Part shown: positions 1 to 6,763 of the stretch, one piece after another
How positions within the stretch are numbered: the first letter of the stretch is position 1
How the letters are laid out: each line of letters opens with the position of its first letter
Assembly: GCA_035289625.1 (NCBI GenBank)
Contig: DATDWP010000025.1
Span: 1-14,768, forward strand
Direction: 5' to 3'
From: UBA10205 sp035289625
GTDB lineage: Archaea; Iainarchaeota; Iainarchaeia; Iainarchaeales; Iainarchaeaceae
Length of the DNA stretch: 14,768 nt
Notes under the pieces: model-generated
What the model saw: only the letters and a program-made list of their open reading frames with translations
Told to the model about the DNA's origin: nothing
Databases searched by the model: none
Made by a program: the position numbers and the translations under genes

Positions 1-368
<368 letters not shown>

Positions 369-630
369 AATTAGCTAGAACCTAACTTGGCTTTTTTAGC
401 TTTCGACCTAATGGAATTGTATTCCAAATTTCTTTGGAAAATTTGAAGTTTTCTGTTGCAGAAAACCTCTGGCAATAACCACATCATACCCAAAAAAGCT
501 TGGGTACTCATAAATCAGATTTTGGGAAAAATGCACGCGGAACGCGTAGCTTGTTAATTCCCCCTAAAAACTGCCGTGAATTTGAATACGGCAAAGTATG
601 TCGGATCCAATCTGATTGACTAACTGAACT
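369..630 (-). other. 16S rRNA transcript leader with five hairpins
   Basis: This stretch lies between the inferred rRNA start site (about 626) and the 16S 5' end and holds no convincing gene. On inspection it contains five small inverted repeats: 572-577/588-593 (TGCCGT/ACGGCA), 535-539/543-547 (ACGCG/CGCGT), 487-492/501-506 (TACCCA/TGGGTA), 448-454/460-466 (GTTTTCT/AGAAAAC) and 422-428/433-439 (TTCCAAA/TTTGGAA). Archaeal pre-rRNA leaders normally include the 5' strand of a processing stem; its partner would lie 3' of 16S, outside the window, so it cannot be identified here. Confidence 0.55.
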
Positions 631-650
631 TACTATATAGGATGTGCCTT

Positions 651-660
651 TATTTATAAA
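651..660 (-). promoter_or_regulatory. TATA box of the rRNA transcript
   Basis: On the minus strand this reads TTTATAAATA, preceded by GGGATAGG at the position of a BRE. A start about 25 nt downstream (near 626) would give a leader of about 260 nt before 16S. A second TATA-like stretch (GTATTTTATG) lies farther upstream near 706-715, so a tandem promoter is possible. Confidence 0.6.
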
Positions 661-724
661 CCTATCCCGCTCAATTCTTGCCAAATGCCCCAAAATTGCC
701 AGGAGACATAAAATACGCTATTTT

Positions 725-743
725 TCGGTTTTAATAAAACCGA
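725..743. promoter_or_regulatory. 19-bp perfect palindrome upstream of the rRNA promoter
   Basis: TCGGTTTTAATAAAACCGA is a perfect 9+1+9 inverted repeat centred on base 734. It sits about 65 bp upstream of the rRNA TATA box and 45 bp past the stop of the basic protein gene. A looser repeat CTGCAC/GTGCAG (744-749/770-775) adjoins it. It could be an operator for a dimeric regulator or a hairpin at the 3' end of the basic-protein transcript; the sequence alone does not decide. Confidence 0.45.
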
Positions 744-788
744 CTGCACCTACCCCGTATTTATTCGAAGTGCAGAGAAAGAAAGTTG

Positions 789-1127
789 TTAGGCAAGAGA
801 GCGAGCAAGCCTCGTGACATGCCTTTTAACACTGCGCTGCACCTGAACCCCTGCTTGCCCGGCTTTTTTTGCATGGTGGCGAGCTTTTCGCGCAACAGTC
901 CGAGAAACATCTACTCCGGTTCTTCCCGCCCTTACTGCGTGGCGCCTTAATTTTTCGCTAAGGCCCTTAATTTGCGCAATAGCAGTGTTTGCAATTTTTT
1001 TACTTGCCCGTGCGCTGTCCTTTTCCATTGCCCTTATTTGGTGCACAGCAGTTGCAGCTATCCATTTTGCAGCCATTTTGCTGTCATGTTCAAGAGTTGG
1101 CTTTTTTTTAGATTTTTTCATCGCCAT
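789..1127 (-). CDS. Small basic Ala/Lys/Arg-rich protein, putative nucleoid or RNA-binding protein
   Basis: The product is 112 residues, strongly basic, rich in Ala, Lys, Arg and His, with no cysteine and no recognised domain. The start at 1127 is chosen because GAGGTGA (1138-1132) lies 4 nt upstream; a longer reading from 1166 would overlap the upstream gene. Internally it is two repeat pairs. Residues near 18-37 and 40-58 share A-x-K-x-I-A-x-T-A-[VI]-x-Q-I-[KR]. Residues near 61-83 and 84-106 share a pattern built on HA-x-[KR]-AG-x-[TA]-GV-x-V-x-R. This suggests a helical polycation, in the manner of histone H1-like or other nucleic-acid-coating proteins, but that is inferred from composition only. 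The upstream gene's TGA stop lies inside this gene's Shine-Dalgarno sequence, so the two are likely translated together. Confidence 0.75.
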   Translation of the reverse strand: MAMKKSKKKPTLEHDSKMAAKWIAATAVHQIRAMEKDSARASKKIANTAIAQIKGLSEKLRRHAVRAGRTGVDVSRTVARKARHHAKKAGQAGVQVQRSVKRHVTRLARSLA

Positions 1128-1131
1128 AAGT

Positions 1132-1308
1132 TCACCTCGCATCTGGTTCATCACTTTGTGTTTCATCTACGCTCTCCGATATATTTTTATCTTCTGCATT
1201 ATCTTCGCTAACAACTCGATCTGGTAAATCTCTTTTCTTTTTCTTTGGAGTAATATCATCTTCTCCGTTTCTTTTCTGTTTTTTTAGTACAGCACCCGGA
1301 TTTTTCAT
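1132..1308 (-). CDS. Small highly charged protein with acidic tail, coupled to the basic protein
   Basis: The product is 58 residues starting MKNPGAVLKKQKRNGEDD. The start at 1308 is preferred over an in-frame one at 1341 because GGAGGTG (1321-1315) lies 6 nt upstream. The N-terminal half is lysine-rich (KKQKR, PKKKKRD) and the C-terminal half is acidic and Ser/Asn-rich. It looks disordered, with no hydrophobic core, signal peptide or known motif. Its TGA stop (1134-1132) is embedded in the GAGGTGA ribosome-binding site of the basic protein gene downstream. An acidic partner that shields or loads the basic protein is a reasonable guess but untested. It could also be an unrelated small regulator. 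Confidence 0.6.
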   Translation of the reverse strand: MKNPGAVLKKQKRNGEDDITPKKKKRDLPDRVVSEDNAEDKNISESVDETQSDEPDAR

Positions 1309-1356
1309 ATTACCCACCTCCGTTTTCGAACTTTCTGACACAGTTGTTTTTTTGCC

Positions 1357-1366
1357 TTATAAAATA
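1357..1366 (-). promoter_or_regulatory. TATA box of the two-gene acidic/basic operon
   Basis: The minus strand reads GTATTTTATAAGG around this site. A start about 26 nt downstream (near 1335) would leave a leader of some 27 nt containing the GGAGGTG ribosome-binding site of the 58-residue gene. Confidence 0.5.
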
Positions 1367-1426
1367 CTTTTTGCTAATTATTATTTTTCCTTACAAAATT
1401 TTTGCACAAAAAAATCAATTCTGTCG

Positions 1427-1474
1427 ATTTTTTGCACGCAAATGGCACATATTGTCGGATTTTTGGCTAAAAAT
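1427..1474. repeat. Bipartite intergenic element, copy 1
   Basis: The element consists of ATTTTTTGCACGCAAA (1427-1442), an 18-nt spacer and TTTTGGCTAAAAAT (1461-1474). Both parts are identical in copy 2 at 6661-6709. Each core is nearly dyad-symmetric (TTTGC-AC-GCAAA and TTTT-GGCT-AAAA), with centres 30 bp apart. It lies downstream of the lipoprotein gene and about 60 bp upstream of the TATA box of the acidic/basic operon. Confidence 0.65.
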
Positions 1475-1525
1475 TGCAGCAAAAACAGAAAAATGCCATT
1501 GAAATTTGAAAAGCCCCAAACCAGC

Positions 1526-2386
1526 CTATGAATCTATCTTCAGTTCCTTGATGAGGAAATCCTTTATTTCAGATTGCTTAATTGTCTCGAATTCCGGGCA
1601 TAGTTCCTTGGTGTTCCCGCTTGCCACAATGATGCCGGTTTCACTATTGCACAGCTCCTCTTTTGCATATTGCGGCTCGCAGAAAATTACCATAAAATTA
1701 TAATCCCCGCTTTTCGTTTTGATCTCCCAATATTGGCCCCTTATAGTCGAACCTGCAAATGTTACTGCCTGCTCTTCCCACATTACCTTGTTTTTTGTGT
1801 ATTCCCTTTGCACCGTTTTTCCGCTCGCATAATTTAAGGCCGGTACAAACAGCCATATCTTAGATTGCAGTGCCGGGATGTTGTCCGTCAAATTCCTTAT
1901 TTTGTAGGCAATTGAATATTTCGGGATTGTATTATCATAAAAACATTTTTGCAACTCCGCATTGAAATCATATTTTACTTCCAAAGGCGTGCCGCCACAC
2001 TGCAAAGCGTTAAGCTTGCTGGAAAGATAATAGCATTTGCCTTCAAGGCACTTTCCGCCGGATTTGAAAGTAGTGCTATCGCATGAATCTTCACATGAAA
2101 TGCCTTTGCATAAATCAGCATCATTTAAGTTTTCCTCTAATCCGTTTGCATCCTTTTGTGATTGTGCCAGCTTGCCCGCACGCTCACAATTTGCAACAAC
2201 ATTATAATCCCCCGGAATTGAACAGAAATTTATGAATTCCCTGCACTCGCCTTGGGGCGAAACAGCATACCCAAGATTTTTTATCGGGCATTCGTAAAGA
2301 CCCTCGGTGGTCTGCGGCTGCGAAACACACCCGGAAATCGCAAAAAAGAACAATGCAGCAGCAGGAATGTACTTTCTCATAAACAT
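1526..2386 (-). CDS. Cysteine-rich lipoprotein, partner of the four-cysteine repeat protein
   Basis: The product is 286 residues. The N-terminus has a short charged start, a hydrophobic stretch (PAAALFFFAI) and a lipobox ISGC with the modifiable Cys at residue 20, so it is predicted to be exported and lipid-anchored. An in-frame ATG at 2380 gives a better-spaced start (weak AAGG about 7 nt upstream), so the true protein may be two residues shorter. Residues near 93-119 form a cysteine cluster of the type C-x4-C-x3-C-x11-C-x4-C followed by YYLS. More cysteines are spread over the rest, and the C-terminal half looks like a beta-rich globular domain. I do not recognise a family. It begins 26 nt after the stop of the 1369-residue repeat protein gene on the same strand, so they are probably one operon, and it may tether that protein to the membrane. 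Confidence 0.85.
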   Translation of the reverse strand: MFMRKYIPAAALFFFAISGCVSQPQTTEGLYECPIKNLGYAVSPQGECREFINFCSIPGDYNVVANCERAGKLAQSQKDANGLEENLNDADLCKGISCEDSCDSTTFKSGGKCLEGKCYYLSSKLNALQCGGTPLEVKYDFNAELQKCFYDNTIPKYSIAYKIRNLTDNIPALQSKIWLFVPALNYASGKTVQREYTKNKVMWEEQAVTFAGSTIRGQYWEIKTKSGDYNFMVIFCEPQYAKEELCNSETGIIVASGNTKELCPEFETIKQSEIKDFLIKELKIDS

Positions 2387-2412
2387 GCCTTGTCAGGTGA
2401 ATGCCCTAGTTT

Positions 2413-5400
2413 TTAGCCGGCAAAGAAATCACCGATTCTGGTGATGTCAAAGGCATTGGAGAATCTGCCGGCTTCCGCTTCGAAATCCTGTGCCTGCGCT
2501 TCAAGCGAAGCTATTGTTTGGGCATCACTTGTACCTGAGGCAATAAGCTTGTCCTTTAGTTCCCTTAACTTGGCTGCCCGCTCCTTTAATTTGGAGCCAT
2601 AATCCCCGTTGCCGAAAACATAACTGAGCGCATCAAGATTTTTCTTCTCCTGAGCCTTGGTGTCGGCAGTTTCACCGAGCTGGTCTGCAAACGCAGGATC
2701 TTTCACTTGCCACTTCTCTGAAACCTGATAGAGGCGGTCGTCGGGTTTTACTATAGGCGGGGCAGCAACACGCCTACACTGTTTTTCCACTACGAACTGC
2801 GCAACATTTGACGGGTCTTTGCTAAAGCTGCTGCAGTTATTGAACGCCTGCTTTTTTGCCTCACATTCAAGCGCTGCATCTGCCCTGCATTTTGCTGCTT
2901 CGAACCTGTATGAACTTAATGAATCCAAAATTTCCTCTGACTTCACTTTGCAAAATTCTTCAGGGGCACTGTCCTGCACAACCCCGAACTGCGCATCACT
3001 TATATAAAACTTCACTATCTGATCATCAGAAAGATCACAAAGCGATGTTGCAGGAACATCATTTCCCGGAGCCTGCTGCGCTATCCCAACATCTTGCTGC
3101 CCTGACTCTGCTTGCCCTTCCAAAGGCAGTGTTGCAAACCCTGTCGGCAAAATCTTCACTGTTTTCTTGCCTGCTGTTTGCGCAGTTGAGGACTTGCACG
3201 TCCAGGAACTGCCTTCACACATGCTATATGAACCTTCGGCGCAGCTTGGAGGTGAACCAGAACATCCACCGGATGACTGTGTGTAGGTTGAATCTGAGCT
3301 TGATGAGGAAGATGAGGTATAGCTCGAACTGGTTTTGCATGTCCAGGCGCCGTTCTCACAAGAAGAGTACTGGTCGGCACTACAACCGGGCGGCGAACCT
3401 GAGCACCAGCCTGAAGACGATGATGTTGTACTAGAACCTGTTGGCAAACATCCCCAGGCACCATTCACGCACGTGCTGTAATAACCGCTAGAGCAAGACA
3501 TGGGCGAACCAGAACAAGTGCCACTGCCTGAAGTTGAAGAGGAATAAGACTTGCATGTCCAGGCGCCGTTTTCGCAGGAAGAGTAACTGCTGCTATCGCA
3601 CCCGGGCGGGGAACCGGAGCAGCTTGTTCCGGTGGTCGTGTACTGGCTGCATGTCCAGGCGCCGTTGTTACACCAAGAATACCTTCCGTCTCCGCACAGG
3701 GTCGGAGAGCCACTGCAACTTCCTGTAGTATAGGGCTTGCATATCCACGAGCCATTCTCACAAGAAGAGTAACTGCTTCCCCCGCATGCGATAGGGGATC
3801 CGCTGCAAGAACCGCCTGAGGACGGCGAGCACCCCCAAGCACCATTCACACATGCACTATAATACCCATTAGAGCAAGACATCGGCGTTCCACTACAAGA
3901 GCCGCTTCCCCAAACGGAGAGAACGCAACTCCAATTGGTTCCCTCGCATATTGGCTGGGTGCCTGACCCACATGTCGGCTGGTAACTTGTACATGTGCTA
4001 GGCGTACCAAGAGGCACACACTTCCATGATGTGCCATCACATGATGAATAGGTTCCCTGGGGGCAACTTGTGGGCGTACTGCTACATGAGCCACCCGATG
4101 AACTTGATTTGCATATCCAAGCATTGTTTTCACAAGCCGAATAAGAACCCGAAACACATGAAGGCGGGCTACCATAGCACCCGCCCGTAGTGGTGCCCCT
4201 GCACATATAAATTCCGTTCTCGCATGAGAGGTTCTGTCCTAAAGGGCACGAAGGCGGCGTACCGGAACAAATACTCGAACTAGATTGACACATCCAAGAT
4301 CCCCCACTGCAAATTGAAGACTGCCCTGAAGGGCAGCTTATAGGAGAACCCTGGCAGGAGCTGCTGCAAATCCAAGAACCCCAAGTAGAGCATGATGGCA
4401 TAAATCCTAAGGGGCATGAAGAAGGCGCAGAGCCAGTGCACGAAGTCTGGCCAGAGGAGCGGCACATCCAGGTGCTGCCCTCACAGTAAGCATAGGTGCC
4501 GGTTGCACATGTAGGCTGGGCTGTTGGGCAGCCCTGCGAATAGGGTTTGCACAGCCACGTGGCATTCTCACACATCGAATAATATCCTGAAGTGCAGGGC
4601 GATGGCGAACCTGAACAGTAATTGGGATTGTCATTGCCCTTGCAAACCCACGAAGAGCCGTCACAGTAAGAGTAAGTCCCTTCTTTGCAATTTGTTGGCT
4701 GCTGCCCTGAACACCCAGAAGACCCCTTGCAAACCCATGCCCCATTTTCACAGGAAGAATATTGATTAACAGGACAGCTTGACGCAGGCCCCTGGCACTG
4801 CACTATATTACTGGCCTTGCAAACCCAACCGCCATTATCACAATATGGATAGCTATCCTTACCGCACACAGGCGCATTTCCCTGACAATAATTCTCGCTC
4901 AATCTGCACGCCCAGTTCCCCGAACTCTCGCAAAACGAACTATATCCGGGACTGCATGTCGGGGGAGAACCCTGGCAGGCTGCAATGCCTTCATACTTCT
5001 TACAAATATAAGTGCCTGACTGGCAGCTTGAATAATACCCGGGCTCACATTTTGGAACATCTGCGCTGCAGCTCTGGTAGGTCCCCGACTTCTCGCACGC
5101 CCACTGACCATTCGAACAGCTTGAGTAGTAGCCATCAGGGCACTTTGGCATCAAGTCAGCTTTGCAGTACTGGCCAATATCATTTTTCTTGCAAACCCAC
5201 TGCCCTTCAATGCATGAATAATAAGTCCCGGGCTCACATTTCGGAACATTTTCATATTTACACTGTACTGATTCTGAACCCTTGCAAACCCAACCATCCT
5301 GCGTACACTCGGCCCATTTTCCTGCATCGCATTTTGGAGTTTGCTCCGGTTTGCACACAACGCCTTTTTCCGGCTCTTTGCACTTCCAAGCCCCGTTGTC

Positions 5401-6522
5401 ACAATAAGAATATGACCCCGCCTCACATTTTAGCTGTGTTTCTAACGAACATGACACTACTTGAGAATACTCGGGTTTTTTGCACTGCCAGTAGGCATTC
5501 TCACAAATAGGCCACAGGCCGCTTTCACACTTTGGCGCGAATTCATAATTGCAGTAATTCCTCTCCCCTTCAGGCTTTTTGCACATCCACTTGCCATCGG
5601 TTGCACAATAGGGATAAGAACCTTTTCCACAATCAGGCCTCTGATCGCCGCAGGAAAGAGTTGCATTGTAATCATATTCGGGTTTCTTGCACCCCCAAAG
5701 ACCGCCTTCACAAACAGGCCAGCCATTTCCGCATGCCGGGGGAGTTGACTTGCATGTATCTTCACGCTCAAATACCCTGCATTGCCACTGCCCTTTTTCA
5801 CATAACGGGAATTTCCCCTCAGAGCATCTTGGCTCTTGTGTCTTGCACTCCAAATACCCCTTTGCAAACTTGAAATCCTCTTCGGAAACCTCAAATTCCG
5901 GAAGCTTAAAATCAAATTCATTCCCACCATTCACTTCAGCAAATTCTGCGCACTGCGCCCTGATTTTTGGCAAGAACTCAGTTTTGAATTTTGCCTTTGC
6001 GCCCTCAAGTGCCTCCTTTTGCTTTTCAAGATACGGCCTTGTCTGTGCAAGGCATATTTTTGCAACAACCTCTTGGGTAAAGTCATCAACATTAATATGG
6101 TCCGGATCATAGCCTGCCCTTATCATGGCAAGCCGCAGCTCCCCTTCCACGGGCACTTTACCTGAAGTAATATTTGCGCAAAAAGATTGCGGATTGCATG
6201 AACCGACTTCACTTTCAAGATCCGAACACGCACTGGACGCTTCCTGCCCTTTTTGAATAACCGACGAGAGATCCGAAATCAAAGGGTTGCGATCAGACCT
6301 GCATGCAGCAGCAAATTCCTCGCTATTTCCGGCAATCCAATCATTGGCAGATATCATTGCCTCAACAAGCGCTCTTTCGCCCACATATTTCGAATCCGCA
6401 ATGCTCTTTTCCGGCAAACCGAAATCAAAATCATTCTGTACAACTACTGTATCTGAAATCGCGGCAGAAAAGGTGGAGAGGAAAAGCAGGGCTATAACTA
6501 TTAGATGCCAACTTTTTTTCAT
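2413..6522 (-). CDS. Giant secreted protein with about 28 four-cysteine repeats
   Basis: The product is 1369 residues. Residues 1-23 form a Sec-type signal peptide (KK, then LIVIALLFLSTFSAA). Residues 24-225 are a mostly helical domain with scattered cysteines. Residues about 226-1118 are tandem repeats of about 32 residues with the pattern C-x6-C-x7-C-x6-C and consensus P-x-C-x2-G-x-YS-x-C-x-N-G-x-W-x-CK; I count 28. Residues 1119-1369 are a helical tail with a cysteine cluster near 1162-1249 and a likely coiled coil near 1305-1357. There is no C-terminal membrane anchor. Over 110 cysteines in a secreted protein imply a disulfide-stabilised extended stalk or fibre; that function is inferred. 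I do not recognise the repeat as a named family. It is probably the first gene of an operon with the lipoprotein. The start fits a TATA box about 30 nt upstream. Confidence 0.93.
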   Translation of the reverse strand: MKKSWHLIVIALLFLSTFSAAISDTVVVQNDFDFGLPEKSIADSKYVGERALVEAMISANDWIAGNSEEFAAACRSDRNPLISDLSSVIQKGQEASSACSDLESEVGSCNPQSFCANITSGKVPVEGELRLAMIRAGYDPDHINVDDFTQEVVAKICLAQTRPYLEKQKEALEGAKAKFKTEFLPKIRAQCAEFAEVNGGNEFDFKLPEFEVSEEDFKFAKGYLECKTQEPRCSEGKFPLCEKGQWQCRVFEREDTCKSTPPACGNGWPVCEGGLWGCKKPEYDYNATLSCGDQRPDCGKGSYPYCATDGKWMCKKPEGERNYCNYEFAPKCESGLWPICENAYWQCKKPEYSQVVSCSLETQLKCEAGSYSYCDNGAWKCKEPEKGVVCKPEQTPKCDAGKWAECTQDGWVCKGSESVQCKYENVPKCEPGTYYSCIEGQWVCKKNDIGQYCKADLMPKCPDGYYSSCSNGQWACEKSGTYQSCSADVPKCEPGYYSSCQSGTYICKKYEGIAACQGSPPTCSPGYSSFCESSGNWACRLSENYCQGNAPVCGKDSYPYCDNGGWVCKASNIVQCQGPASSCPVNQYSSCENGAWVCKGSSGCSGQQPTNCKEGTYSYCDGSSWVCKGNDNPNYCSGSPSPCTSGYYSMCENATWLCKPYSQGCPTAQPTCATGTYAYCEGSTWMCRSSGQTSCTGSAPSSCPLGFMPSCSTWGSWICSSSCQGSPISCPSGQSSICSGGSWMCQSSSSICSGTPPSCPLGQNLSCENGIYMCRGTTTGGCYGSPPSCVSGSYSACENNAWICKSSSSGGSCSSTPTSCPQGTYSSCDGTSWKCVPLGTPSTCTSYQPTCGSGTQPICEGTNWSCVLSVWGSGSCSGTPMSCSNGYYSACVNGAWGCSPSSGGSCSGSPIACGGSSYSSCENGSWICKPYTTGSCSGSPTLCGDGRYSWCNNGAWTCSQYTTTGTSCSGSPPGCDSSSYSSCENGAWTCKSYSSSTSGSGTCSGSPMSCSSGYYSTCVNGAWGCLPTGSSTTSSSSGWCSGSPPGCSADQYSSCENGAWTCKTSSSYTSSSSSSSDSTYTQSSGGCSGSPPSCAEGSYSMCEGSSWTCKSSTAQTAGKKTVKILPTGFATLPLEGQAESGQQDVGIAQQAPGNDVPATSLCDLSDDQIVKFYISDAQFGVVQDSAPEEFCKVKSEEILDSLSSYRFEAAKCRADAALECEAKKQAFNNCSSFSKDPSNVAQFVVEKQCRRVAAPPIVKPDDRLYQVSEKWQVKDPAFADQLGETADTKAQEKKNLDALSYVFGNGDYGSKLKERAAKLRELKDKLIASGTSDAQTIASLEAQAQDFEAEAGRFSNAFDITRIGDFFAG
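3169..5847 (-). repeat. Tandem array of about 28 repeats encoding the four-cysteine modules
   Basis: Each unit is close to 96 bp and encodes one C-x6-C-x7-C-x6-C module. The units nearest the 5' end of the gene (5847 side) differ from each other and are rich in Lys, Glu and Pro linkers. Those toward 3169 are much more alike, start with CSGSP, and are joined by Ser/Gly/Thr linkers that lengthen toward the C-terminus. At the DNA level tgcatgtccaggcgccgtt (plus strand) recurs exactly at 3336, 3552 and 3648, showing recent duplication. Confidence 0.9.
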
Positions 6523-6548
6523 AAATACTGCTCTACTTATAATTCAGG

Positions 6549-6560
6549 TTATATTTAAAG
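6549..6560 (-). promoter_or_regulatory. TATA box of the repeat-protein operon
   Basis: The minus strand reads CTTTAAATATAA. A start about 26 nt downstream (near 6529) leaves only a few nucleotides before the ATG at 6522, so the mRNA would be nearly leaderless. An AT-rich alternative (AATTAAAATTTG, near 6652-6663) lies next to the bipartite element and would give a leader of about 110 nt. Confidence 0.5.
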
Positions 6561-6660
6561 ATTGTCTCGTTTTTGTCCAGATATTGGGATTTATCGGTCA
6601 TTTAGCCTCCGGCACATTCTTTTGCAGGCGTGTTTTTTCAGTACCCTTTGACAAATTTTA

Positions 6661-6709
6661 ATTTTTTGCACGCAAAAATTTCGGCATTGCCACACTTTTG
6701 GCTAAAAAT
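6661..6709. repeat. Bipartite intergenic element, copy 2
   Basis: ATTTTTTGCACGCAAA (6661-6676) and TTTTGGCTAAAAAT (6696-6709) match copy 1 at 1427-1474 exactly, in the same orientation, with a spacer of 19 instead of 18 nt. The dyad centres are 31 bp apart, about three helical turns. It lies between the end of the GT4 gene and the promoter of the repeat-protein operon. Confidence 0.65.
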
Positions 6710-6763
6710 AGGACGGACACAAAGACCATTGAGGCCTGGTGAAAATTTATTGAAAGAGATTTT

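Noticed and set aside
508..693. 61-codon minus-strand frame across the rRNA leader and promoter
   Set aside because: It spans the predicted TATA box and start site of the rRNA transcript, has no ribosome-binding site and looks like no known protein.
4779..5510. 243-codon plus-strand frame inside the repeat-protein gene
   Set aside because: It follows from the repeated codon pattern of the real gene on the opposite strand; it has no promoter or ribosome-binding site and no recognisable domain.
3169..5847. Possible CRISPR array because of regular repeats
   Set aside because: The repeats are about 96 bp, vary along the array, keep one open frame and encode a clear cysteine module; there are no spacers and no cas genes.
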